In this document: positions 52,935 through 61,607 of the stretch, in pieces
How positions within the stretch are numbered: position 1 is the first letter of the stretch
How the letters are laid out: every line of letters starts with the position of its first letter
Assembly (NCBI GenBank): GCA_023436145.1
Contig: JAEZKP010000025.1
Coordinates: 80,446 to 144,445 of the forward strand
Length of the DNA: 64,000 nucleotides
Reading direction: 5' to 3'
From: Fibrobacterota bacterium
GTDB lineage: Bacteria; Fibrobacterota; Chitinivibrionia; Chitinivibrionales; Chitinispirillaceae
Notes under the pieces: generated by a model
What the model was told of the DNA's origin: nothing
Database searches by the model: none
What the model saw: only the letters and a program-made list of their open reading frames with translations
Program-made: the position numbers and the translations under genes

Positions 52935-54652
52935 CGGTCAGTTCCTGCAGTCATTTTATATCCAGAGCGGATTTGAGCTTCAGTCACCCATTTACCATTA
53001 GGATATTTGTTTAAATATTGTTTGTAAACTGAAACTGATTGGGAGATACGTTTAAGCTGGAAAAAACATTCCGCTTTCCAAAACAGTGCATCCTCAGCAA
53101 AGCTACTGTTTGGAAATTGTGACTCTATCTGGGAATAAATGCCTAATGCACTGTTGCAATCCTGCAGGTCTCTAGAGTAGATCCTTGCCAGAGAATACAA
53201 AACCGATTCTATCCGAAAACTATTAGGATATTGGGAGATGAATCTATGGTATAGTTCTGATGATTTTTGATAGTCTTTCTGAAGCTGGTATAGTTCTGCA
53301 AGTGTTATACAAGCCTCTTCAGCCCACATTCCCTGAGGAAAATCCGAAAGGTATTGTTTGAAATAATTTATTGCAGAGGTAAAATCATGTATTTCAGATC
53401 TTTGTATAGAAGCGATCTGGAAGAGAGCAGATTCTTTCTGTTTGTCTGAGTCAGCCTGGGCATAAACCATTTGAAGTGATTTGATTGCCTGTTTATAATC
53501 TTTTTTCATCTTCCAGCATCGGGATTCCTTCTGTAGTGCACTGATGCGTGTGTTGTTGGGTAGGGACTGGTTAGAGCTTATTTTTCTCAGCTCTTTTATT
53601 GCTTCGTCCAGATCCCCTGATTCCATGAGAGATGAGGCTTTAGATAGTGTAACCGGGGTGTTGACCTGGTTGAGATTTGTCAAACGGGGTTCAGTGTCTC
53701 TGAATTCATTTTTGATTTTGCTTCTTTCGGTCGATTTGCTCTCTTTATAGACTGGAGGCATTATAATAGTGTCATGATTTGCAACCGCATAAAATCCGGA
53801 ATCAACCATGGTTGAAAGACCTTTAGCGTTTACAAAAAGAACTCTTCCTTCAAGTACATAAAGAGTAGTCTGGCTCTTTTTGGGATCAGGATTGTCTTGA
53901 TAAGATAAACTGAACTTGGTACCCACCACTTCACAGGAGGCATTAGGAGTGCTGATGTGATAGGTTTGCCCTGATTTTCTTTTGTTTACTTGTGCTGTTA
54001 CAGTGCCTTCTTTAAGCATAAATGCTTGTTTTTTTTGATTGCACTCGTTTACAAGTAGTGCTGTTTTTTCTGCAACATCCAAAAAACTGTTCTCATCAGT
54101 TTGAAGTCTTAAAGTTGAGCTTTCAGCGGTTTTAATGGTTTTTCCAGGGACTTTTAAATTGTTTTCGTCCAAAGATTTATTTGTACCGGTATCAGACGGC
54201 AGACCGCTAAAGACCTGTCCTTTCAATTCTACTATTTTCAATAATGATATATCCTGAATAGCAGCGGTGTTCTTTTTTGAAAAAACCTTGTCAAAAAAAA
54301 GAAAGTTTAAGATGGTTACTGAAGAAATTAAAATCAATGCAGCTATTGACCATTTTTCGAATACAGAGCGGGAAAACGGGATCGTCTGCTTATAGGAAAC
54401 TGAAAAATCCTTTGAATTGGAAATCTGTTTAATTTCAGAGCATATTCTGAAAGCCATTTTTTCCCAATGCTCATCGCTTTTCTCTGGTACTGGCATTTTT
54501 GCCAGGCATTGAAGAAGAGTTTTCAGAGAATTGAGCTCTTCAGTACAACTCTGGCATTGTTTAAGATGAATCTCAGCAGATTGTCTGATGTGCTCGTCCA
54601 GTGTGTTATCTGCAAACTGGTGCAGATTCTTTTTGAATTCAGAACATTTCAT
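52931..54652 (-). CDS. Zf-HC2 anti-sigma-like protein with FecR and TPR domains
   Basis: A 573-aa membrane protein. Residues 3-36 are a zinc-binding anti-sigma motif: Cys3, then HxxxCxxC at 29-36. One TM segment at about 101-120 separates it from a large periplasmic part with a FecR-like domain (about 140-300; for example AFMLKEGTVTAQV, then NASCEVVGTKFSL). About seven TPR-like repeats follow from about 330 to the end, with YQKSSELYHRFISQYPNS-type units. The cytosolic finger would hold the ECF sigma factor, and the periplasmic FecR/TPR part would sense or bind a partner. Start overlaps the sigma gene stop by 4 bases. Confidence 0.88.
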   Translation of the reverse strand: MKCSEFKKNLHQFADNTLDEHIRQSAEIHLKQCQSCTEELNSLKTLLQCLAKMPVPEKSDEHWEKMAFRICSEIKQISNSKDFSVSYKQTIPFSRSVFEKWSIAALILISSVTILNFLFFDKVFSKKNTAAIQDISLLKIVELKGQVFSGLPSDTGTNKSLDENNLKVPGKTIKTAESSTLRLQTDENSFLDVAEKTALLVNECNQKKQAFMLKEGTVTAQVNKRKSGQTYHISTPNASCEVVGTKFSLSYQDNPDPKKSQTTLYVLEGRVLFVNAKGLSTMVDSGFYAVANHDTIIMPPVYKESKSTERSKIKNEFRDTEPRLTNLNQVNTPVTLSKASSLMESGDLDEAIKELRKISSNQSLPNNTRISALQKESRCWKMKKDYKQAIKSLQMVYAQADSDKQKESALFQIASIQRSEIHDFTSAINYFKQYLSDFPQGMWAEEACITLAELYQLQKDYQKSSELYHRFISQYPNSFRIESVLYSLARIYSRDLQDCNSALGIYSQIESQFPNSSFAEDALFWKAECFFQLKRISQSVSVYKQYLNKYPNGKWVTEAQIRSGYKMTAGTDR

Positions 54653-55269
54653 ACCGATTCCAGTATCTTGTGTAATTTTTTACGAATTTCGTCCCGTCCA
54701 TGAAAAAGCCGGCTTTTCACTGTACCCAAGGGAATATTCAGTATAGCAGCAATCTCTTCCATAGTCCTTTCCTCTAAATCGTGAAGCATGACAACGATTC
54801 TTTTTTTAAAGGGAATCGAATCAAGAGCTGTCTCGATCTGCTTATGTAATTCCATACTCTCCAGATTGTCTTTATTTGATTCTGAAGCAAGAATCTCGGG
54901 ATCGAAATCGGAAAATGTATCGTTACGACGTTTACGAAGGTGTTGAATGGAAACGTTAACTGCAATCCTATACAACCAGGTGGTGAATTTTGATTTTCCC
55001 TCATAGCCTGGAAGCGATTTATAAACTTCAATAAATGTCTGCTGCACGGCATCATCTACATCCTCCTGAATACGAAGTAGACGGTACACTACCCTATATA
55101 CCAAAGTCTTGTATGTCAGAAATAGCTGAGAAAACGCCTCGCTATTTCCTTTGGCTGCCTGCTCAAGCAGTTCTTTTTCATTATCCACTATATATTTGTT
55201 AGTTGATGAATGTTTGTTGTTCAAATTATTTACCAAAAATTTTCGTTTTAAGAGAAGCATTCCTAACAA
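54649..55269 (-). CDS. ECF-type RNA polymerase sigma factor
   Basis: A sigma-70 ECF protein, up to 206 aa. Region 2 reads EAFSQLFLTYKTLVYRVVYRLLRIQEDVDDAVQQTFIEVYKSLPGYEGKSKFTTWLYRIAVNVSIQHLRKRR; region 4 reads FKKRIVVMLHDLEERTMEEIAAILNIPLGTVKSRLFHGRDEIRKKL. It activates target genes once released from its anti-sigma partner. The exact start is uncertain: the listed start is a TTG (an ATG is 3 codons later at 55260) and the first 30 residues are not conserved. It overlaps the upstream PEGA gene by about 40 bases and the anti-sigma gene by 4. Confidence 0.93.
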   Translation of the reverse strand: MLGMLLLKRKFLVNNLNNKHSSTNKYIVDNEKELLEQAAKGNSEAFSQLFLTYKTLVYRVVYRLLRIQEDVDDAVQQTFIEVYKSLPGYEGKSKFTTWLYRIAVNVSIQHLRKRRNDTFSDFDPEILASESNKDNLESMELHKQIETALDSIPFKKRIVVMLHDLEERTMEEIAAILNIPLGTVKSRLFHGRDEIRKKLHKILESV

Positions 55270-56125
55270 TGAGAAACCCGTTTACTGTCCAGCAGAGAGC
55301 TGAAGCATTTAGTAATCCGATTCTCAGATAGTTAACTGGTTTGTATTTTCCGAATGCCCTATCATAAACAGATTGATCCAGACCTTGCTCAAGACTGGAG
55401 TAAGATCTGTGTAGTGAATTTTCTGTTATCCAGCAGATAGTGGTGCTTAAGGATAAAATAATTGCACTGAAAAGCCAGGGTTTCAGTTTGTGACCTTCAA
55501 AGCGCATAAGGGGTTGAACTGAAATCTGATTTCCTGAAGCTATTTCTAAGGTGTCAATGAACGGGTGCAGATAGTCGTGTTGAAGTTTTAAAATATAGGA
55601 GCCTTTCTCCAGAGTAAGTTCGGCGGGTGTGGTGCCTACGGTGATTCCATTGAGTAAAACAGTGCACCCCAATGGTGTGGAGCTGATCCGTAGTATACCT
55701 GAGATATTCTGTTCGAGAAAATAACGGATTTTTAATACCATTATATCAATTATTTGCTCAATTTCCAATCCCTTTATGGGGATGTTTTTAATTTCTTCAC
55801 CGCCATGGGACGAACCGGTCAGTACAAAATGCAGAGTGGGAGTCTGGTTCTCCATATTGATGGAACCGCCTGCAATTGCGATAAAGTTACTTTCCAGATC
55901 ATTTTCCAGAATCGCAGGTTTTATTTCGTAAGGAAGGGGTTCAAAACTTAAGCGCTTATAAAGCTGCAGATGGAGATCCCGGTAAAAAGCGCTGTCATCC
56001 ATCTCTATTTTAAAGCTTCTTATTCCGATAAAAGAGGCACCTTGTGCAAAGAGAGCACCACTAATACAGCACAATAGCAGTATGGAAAATATAAGGTAAT
56101 TATTCAGTTTTTCAGAATGAGCCAT
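55226..56125 (-). CDS. PEGA-domain envelope protein, first gene of the ECF-sigma operon
   Basis: A 299-aa protein with a signal peptide (hydrophobic core, cleavage near Leu-Phe-Ala-Gln). The central PEGA domain is at about 147-195: LRISSTPLGCTVLLNGITVGTTPAELTLEKGSYILKL. Two hydrophobic segments follow near 215-235 and 270-290. PEGA domains are found in surface proteins and often precede signalling genes. The first part (about 30-140) may be a separate periplasmic domain. Being first in the operon, it is likely an input or output component of the ECF system. Confidence 0.85.
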   Translation of the reverse strand: MAHSEKLNNYLIFSILLLCCISGALFAQGASFIGIRSFKIEMDDSAFYRDLHLQLYKRLSFEPLPYEIKPAILENDLESNFIAIAGGSINMENQTPTLHFVLTGSSHGGEEIKNIPIKGLEIEQIIDIMVLKIRYFLEQNISGILRISSTPLGCTVLLNGITVGTTPAELTLEKGSYILKLQHDYLHPFIDTLEIASGNQISVQPLMRFEGHKLKPWLFSAIILSLSTTICWITENSLHRSYSSLEQGLDQSVYDRAFGKYKPVNYLRIGLLNASALCWTVNGFLIVRNASLKTKIFGK

Positions 56126-56418
56126 ATGGTTGAATTCTTTACAAAAATAAATTCTGCTTTGGTAAATGTCTTTCAGGCATCCTGATTCGGTAACGAATAT
56201 AGTCTCCTGGTAACTGTAACTCTGCTATTTGAAGTCTGAATCAGAAAACTCAATCCTTCTTTAATGATAATATATAACTTGGATTCAGCGATTAAATCCA
56301 TAAGAATTACTTGAGAAAAATCGGCTTACTTTTCTGGGAATTCCTTTCTCCTGAAGTATAAAATTAATTATTTTAACCTCTTTTATGAAGAACAAATAGT
56401 GAATAAAAGGAGGCATTT

Positions 56419-58509
56419 GTGGATCAGAAGGTAGTAGACAGAGCTGCAGATAATATTCGAATTCTCACAGTTGCCATGGTTGAGAAAGCAAAATCAGGGC
56501 ATCCGGGCGGGGCAATGGGTGGAGCTGATTTTATAAACATTTTATATTCAGAATTTCTAAATTATGACCCATCTGATTTAACCTGGGTTAATCGGGATCG
56601 TTTTTTTCTGGATCCGGGCCACATGTCTCCCATGCTTTATTCCACTCTGGCATTAGCTGGCATCTTTAGCATTGATGAATTGAAGTCGTTCAGACAGTGG
56701 GGTAGTATCACCTCCGGTCACCCGGAGCGAGATGTGGAAAAGGGAATTGAGAATACCTCCGGACCTTTGGGGCAGGGGCATGCCATGGCTCTGGGGGCAG
56801 CAATAGCAGAACGTTTCCTGGCTGCACGGTTTGGCGAGTGGCTTTCTCATAAGACCTATGCTTATATCTCCGATGGAGGAATTCAGGAGGAGATTTCCCA
56901 GGGTGTGGGGCGGCTGGCCGGGCATCTTGGGTTGCACAACTTCATCATGTTTTATGATTCAAATGATATTCAGCTTTCCAGTTCTACCTCCGATGTGACC
57001 AGCGAAGATACTGCATTGAAATATCAGGCCTGGGGATGGAATGTTATTACCATTAATGGAAACGATCAGAACCAGATCAGGGAAGCTTTGAAGAAGGCAA
57101 ATGAGGAGACTGAGAGGCCGACTCTTATTATCGGTAAAACAATCATGGCCAAAGGTGCCCGTAGCGAATCTGGAGAATCGTTTGAAGCTAAAATTTCCAC
57201 CCATGGAATGCCTATATCTGAAGCTGGTGGTTCATTCAGTAAGACGATTCAGAATTTGGGAGGAGACCCCGAGAATCCTTTCACTATTTTCAACGATGTT
57301 GCAGAGTACTATAAAGTCGTACGGGATAAGAAGATAAAGAACGCTTCAGTACGTAAGCAGCAGCAATTGCAGTGGAAAAAAGAAAATCCTGAGCTTGCAG
57401 CCAGATGGGAACAGTTCTGGTCAAATGAAACTGTCAATGTCGATTGGCCTCTGATAGAGCAAAAAGCCAATTCGGCTACTCGAAATGCCTCCGGGACTGT
57501 TCTGGGTACTTTAGCCAGAAAAGTTGATAATTTAATAGTTTCATCTGCTGATCTGAGCAACAGTGATAAAACTGATGGGTTTCTTAAAAACTCCAAAATT
57601 TTAAAGAAAAATGATTTCTCCGGTGCCTTTCTTCAGGCAGGAGTGGCAGAACTCACGATGGCCACCGTGATAAACGGAATTGCGGCACATGGTGGAGTAA
57701 AAGCGGTTTGTGCTACTTTCTTTACATTTTCAGACTATATGAAACCAGCTATCCGTCTGGCTGCGCTTATGAAGCTGCCTGTGAAGTACGTCTTTACTCA
57801 TGACTCCTTCAGGGTGGGCGAGGATGGACCGACTCATCAACCGGTTGAGCAGGAGACTCAGATAAGGCTTCTGGAGAGAATGGCCAATCTTGAAGGCAAA
57901 AGAAGTCTGCTGGTGATAAGGCCTGCGGATGTGGATGAGACTACTGTGGCCTGGAAGATGTTAATGGAAGCCGATGTTCCTGGAGTTTTGATTTTATCCA
58001 GGCAGAATATAAATAACCTTCCAGCAAAAGCAGGTTCAACCAGATATAAGGATGCGATGGAGTCCTATAAGGGTGGATATGTGGTCAAGGAATGTGAAGG
58101 GATTCCGGATCTTGTTCTGGTTGCCAATGGTTCAGAAGTTGCTACTTTGATTGAAGGCGCAAAAATAATCGAAGCTGAAAAAGCTCTTAAGGTTAGGGTG
58201 GTATCTGTACCATCGGAGGGCCTTTTCAACGAGCAATCTTCACAATACAGAGAATCGGTTATACCATTTGGTGTACCTGTTTTCGGACTTACAGCTGGCT
58301 TACCCGATTCGTTGAGTCGTTTGGTAGGTCCTCTGGGAAAAGTTTTTGGACTGGAGAGATTTGGGGCATCCGCACCCTACAAGGTTTTAGATGAAAAGTT
58401 TGGCTTTACTGCAGAAAATGTGGCGATGCAGGTCGAAATATATTTGAAAGAGTATAATAACATGCTGACCCGTATTTCCCAGTCAATTCCGGTTGCCAAC
58501 AATGTATAA
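56419..58509 (+). CDS. tkt: Transketolase
   Basis: A 696-aa thiamine-diphosphate enzyme of the pentose-phosphate pathway. N-terminal ThDP blocks are KAKSGHPGGAMGGADF and FLDPGHMSPMLYSTLALAG. The Mg/ThDP GDG motif is replaced by SDGGIQEEISQG, which some FCB and spirochaete transketolases share. The central block is TFFTFSDYMKPAIRLAALMKLPVKYVFTHDSFRVGEDGPTHQPVEQ and the C-terminal domain is intact. GTG start with a perfect AAGGAGG ribosome site at 6 bases. Cytoplasmic. Confidence 0.96.
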   Translation: MDQKVVDRAADNIRILTVAMVEKAKSGHPGGAMGGADFINILYSEFLNYDPSDLTWVNRDRFFLDPGHMSPMLYSTLALAGIFSIDELKSFRQWGSITSGHPERDVEKGIENTSGPLGQGHAMALGAAIAERFLAARFGEWLSHKTYAYISDGGIQEEISQGVGRLAGHLGLHNFIMFYDSNDIQLSSSTSDVTSEDTALKYQAWGWNVITINGNDQNQIREALKKANEETERPTLIIGKTIMAKGARSESGESFEAKISTHGMPISEAGGSFSKTIQNLGGDPENPFTIFNDVAEYYKVVRDKKIKNASVRKQQQLQWKKENPELAARWEQFWSNETVNVDWPLIEQKANSATRNASGTVLGTLARKVDNLIVSSADLSNSDKTDGFLKNSKILKKNDFSGAFLQAGVAELTMATVINGIAAHGGVKAVCATFFTFSDYMKPAIRLAALMKLPVKYVFTHDSFRVGEDGPTHQPVEQETQIRLLERMANLEGKRSLLVIRPADVDETTVAWKMLMEADVPGVLILSRQNINNLPAKAGSTRYKDAMESYKGGYVVKECEGIPDLVLVANGSEVATLIEGAKIIEAEKALKVRVVSVPSEGLFNEQSSQYRESVIPFGVPVFGLTAGLPDSLSRLVGPLGKVFGLERFGASAPYKVLDEKFGFTAENVAMQVEIYLKEYNNMLTRISQSIPVANNV

Positions 58510-58523
58510 AGGCAGGTCTGGTG

Positions 58524-59054
58524 ATGAAAATTGGAATAGTAAGCGATACTCATCGAAATAAGGAGTATCTGAGAACTGTTACAGAATACCTTGTGAATCG
58601 TCAGAAGATTGTCGCCCTGTATCATCTGGGCGACGATTATGATGATGTCAAGGAGTTGGAGGAGCTTTATCTGGAAATTGTACAGGTACCTGGAATCTAC
58701 GATGAGCGCTATAAAAACGGGAAACTCTCGGCTAAAACCTTCGAGTCGGTTTTAGGGCTTAATATTCTTTTGGTTCACAGTTTTGAGAAAGATACAGAAG
58801 AGGAGGATATCTCCAGGTCGGATATAATTCTCTATGGACATACTCACCGCTATGAGATGCGGCTGGAGGATGGTCGTTTATACATGAATCCCGGGCACCT
58901 TAAGGGGCCGATGGATAAGAATATGCCTGCAACCTTTGGTATGCTCACCATTATGGATCGTGAAGTAATAGCGACAATTTATTCTATTCAATTCAAACCG
59001 GTTCAGACTCTGGAGCTCCTTCGCTCCGAGGGAGGACTTTACAAAGCTTCATGA
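58524..59054 (+). CDS. YfcE/MJ0936-type metallophosphoesterase
   Basis: A 176-aa phosphodiesterase. Metal-binding motifs are GIVSDTH (DxH), LGDDYDDV (GDxx), LLVHSFEK and YGHTHRYEM (GHxH), then MNPGH. Members hydrolyse phosphodiesters such as bis-pNPP and possibly cyclic nucleotides in vitro. A GTG one codon upstream is possible; the ATG is preferred. Cytoplasmic, about 14 bases behind tkt, so probably in the same transcript. Confidence 0.9.
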   Translation: MKIGIVSDTHRNKEYLRTVTEYLVNRQKIVALYHLGDDYDDVKELEELYLEIVQVPGIYDERYKNGKLSAKTFESVLGLNILLVHSFEKDTEEEDISRSDIILYGHTHRYEMRLEDGRLYMNPGHLKGPMDKNMPATFGMLTIMDREVIATIYSIQFKPVQTLELLRSEGGLYKAS

Positions 59055-59315
59055 AATATGGCCGATTTACTGCCCGGCCTTAAGAACTTCCATTTTTATC
59101 TTTTCTTAAGCTTAACAGATGGGGTGAATTTTCTTTTGAATTCACCAGTGGATAAGGTTTGCTGGTTTATCCCTGTGGATGGATATTTCCACATCTGAGC
59201 CTCCCTGCTTTTTTTTGGCAGAATTTATGCTATGACAATACTATTGATTGTCATTGAAAAGAGTTTTCTACTATCTGCCACGATTCCCAAAAAAAGATAG
59301 AGAGTGGAGTTCTGT

Positions 59316-61532
59316 ATGAACTTTGTAAAGTCTGTTCTTCTGGGGATATTCATACTATTACAAGTAAAATTGATTTCTGGAGATGGACTCCCTGGTGAAT
59401 ATTTTCTGTCAAACAAGTGGCGCCAGATTTTTGCTGGTGGATACTCTCCTGTGGATAACCCTGCACTCATAACGGAGGAGCCATATCTGAGAGTGCGGGG
59501 GGTGTTGTCCTTTTCTTCTGCAGATCCGGCGCGGCTTTGGGAGCTGGGTGCTACAATGCCTTTAAGCCTTTATCAGACTGTCGGGATTTCAATTCTGGGG
59601 GAGAGCGGTAACGATGTGGTGGATTATGTTTTTAATGATGATGAAGTGCTGGAAAAAGCAGGAACATCCCGAAACAATAACTTACTGTTTATGGGCTCAT
59701 ATGCGATTAATCCCTGGGGAAAAATCAGTATCGGCACTAACATCAATCTTGCCTATCAGGGAAACTTCGGGGAGGCAGCCTGGGGTTTTGGAGCAGATTT
59801 GGGAATCAGCTACCGAATTATGATCCATCCGGAATTTGGTGTACATACAGTCGGCCTTTCCTACCGGAATCTTTTTTCACCCCGGGTTTCCACTGGTAAA
59901 GATATGCCTTATTCCGCACAGCTGAAAACACAGTATCATGCTTCATTTTTTCAAAACAGATTCTTTGTGGATTATCAACTTAGTATGAGTGATTTAAATT
60001 CGCGTACAGCCCTTTTCCGTGAAAACAAAAAGTTTGACTGGGACATGGAATTTCAGGTTGGCGTTTCACCGATATCTTATTTGAAAATATTAGCCTTTAC
60101 CGATATAAATCAGTGGAATGATCTGGGAAGTTTCGGGCTGGTATTTGGAGTGAACATGCCTATGGCAAACAGGGGAAAGGAGCTGGCATTTCTATACCAG
60201 TACCGTCAGAATATGCAGGTTGACCTGTTAGGAAGCCATTCCCTTTATGGTTCGGCGCAACTTGGATCTCATCGTGAAGAGCTCTATGCGATGCGCCTTG
60301 CACAGAGAGGGCAGTATACTCTCAATAACCTTTACACCATAGCCATGAGTAGTTATCACGATAAAAACTACTGGGATGCTTATTTTGCTTTCAGCCGGAT
60401 TCTTGCCGATTATCCGCAGTTTTTTAAAAATGATGCGATTGCCTATTATGCCGCTTCCTGTCTGGAACTTCTGGACATGAGGTCCGCGGCACTTCAGGCT
60501 TACAGGAAAGTAAAGGAGAAATATCCGGAAAGCCCCTTTGCGGCTAAGGCGGATCTGGGGATTTTGCGTATTCACTATCGAAATGGAGATCATGAGCAGG
60601 TAAAACAGCAATACAAAGAGATCTCCAGTAGCGATGTATCCGATTCTATAAAAGAGCATGCAGCCTATTATATGGGTGAAACAGAGATGGCACTTGGAAA
60701 TTATATAGAGGCTTCTTCTGTCTTTGAACTGATTAGTGAGGATCATTCACTCTACCCGTTTGCTCAGCATTCTCTTGCCACTTCTCATGTTTTTTTAAAC
60801 AGTGGAAACAGGGAAGTCGAAAAGCACCTGCTTAATGCAATAAATGCCCAGGAAGTGGAAACTGCTGCTCAGAAAGAGATTGTCAATCGTTCGTTGATTA
60901 TGTTGGGATATCTTTACTACGAAGAGAAGTCGATGGCAAAAGCGGTGGCTGCTCTGAGAATGATTCCCAGGGAAAGCTACTATTATGAAGATGCTCAGCT
61001 TGGGCTTGGCTGGGCGGCGGTGAAGTCCAGGCAGTGGCAGGATTGTATTGAAGTCGGTGAGAAGATTGAGTCTGTCAGTAAAAAGAAAATCATTCAATCT
61101 GAAGGGCAGCTTTTACAGGCGTATGGATATTTACAGAAGAAAGAATACCTTACGGCAGAGAAGTTTCTTAAGCTAGCTGTCAAAACCATGGAGGAATATA
61201 AAACCGCTGGTCCGGAAGTCTCGTTGGAACAGGACCGCCAATATCACAGTATAAGGGGTGCTTATGATTCACTGGCAAGTCAGATCACCAGGATTGCTCA
61301 ATTGAATCTGATAAAAATCACAGATGAAAACATTAAGGATCTTCATAAAAAACAGAAATCGCTTAAAGGCACTATCGATTTGAATATCAGGAATGCAGAT
61401 GAACATAAGAGAATCCTGTTCTTTGAAAAAGCGTTTCTCAAATTGCGGGAGGATCTGGAATATGCACTGGTTACTGTTCTGAGGATTCGCAATGATCAGG
61501 AACAGAAAACTGATGGAGGAAAAAAAGAGTAA
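59316..61532 (+). CDS. Outer-membrane barrel protein with TPR tail
   Basis: A 738-aa exported protein. The signal peptide covers residues 1-23; GTGGAG is spaced 6 bases from this ATG, so the GTG four codons earlier is not preferred. Residues about 30-310 are Gly- and aromatic-rich strands (GQ/GN motifs, VGISILGESGNDVVDYV, AAWGFGADLGISYR), like a PorV/PorQ-type outer-membrane barrel. Residues 340-690 are TPR-like repeats (for example NYWDAYFAFSRILADYPQ, AALQAYRKVKEKYPES and YIEASSVFELISEDH). A helical C-terminus follows. Its neighbour 76 bases downstream encodes a very long secreted repeat protein, so it may act in secretion or anchoring of that protein. Confidence 0.8.
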   Translation: MNFVKSVLLGIFILLQVKLISGDGLPGEYFLSNKWRQIFAGGYSPVDNPALITEEPYLRVRGVLSFSSADPARLWELGATMPLSLYQTVGISILGESGNDVVDYVFNDDEVLEKAGTSRNNNLLFMGSYAINPWGKISIGTNINLAYQGNFGEAAWGFGADLGISYRIMIHPEFGVHTVGLSYRNLFSPRVSTGKDMPYSAQLKTQYHASFFQNRFFVDYQLSMSDLNSRTALFRENKKFDWDMEFQVGVSPISYLKILAFTDINQWNDLGSFGLVFGVNMPMANRGKELAFLYQYRQNMQVDLLGSHSLYGSAQLGSHREELYAMRLAQRGQYTLNNLYTIAMSSYHDKNYWDAYFAFSRILADYPQFFKNDAIAYYAASCLELLDMRSAALQAYRKVKEKYPESPFAAKADLGILRIHYRNGDHEQVKQQYKEISSSDVSDSIKEHAAYYMGETEMALGNYIEASSVFELISEDHSLYPFAQHSLATSHVFLNSGNREVEKHLLNAINAQEVETAAQKEIVNRSLIMLGYLYYEEKSMAKAVAALRMIPRESYYYEDAQLGLGWAAVKSRQWQDCIEVGEKIESVSKKKIIQSEGQLLQAYGYLQKKEYLTAEKFLKLAVKTMEEYKTAGPEVSLEQDRQYHSIRGAYDSLASQITRIAQLNLIKITDENIKDLHKKQKSLKGTIDLNIRNADEHKRILFFEKAFLKLREDLEYALVTVLRIRNDQEQKTDGGKKE

Positions 61533-61607
61533 ATCTGAATACGTGAAACCTGGAGCAGATTTTAATAAACATAGTGGAAAACAATAAATGGGGTGGTGAG
61601 GTGATAA

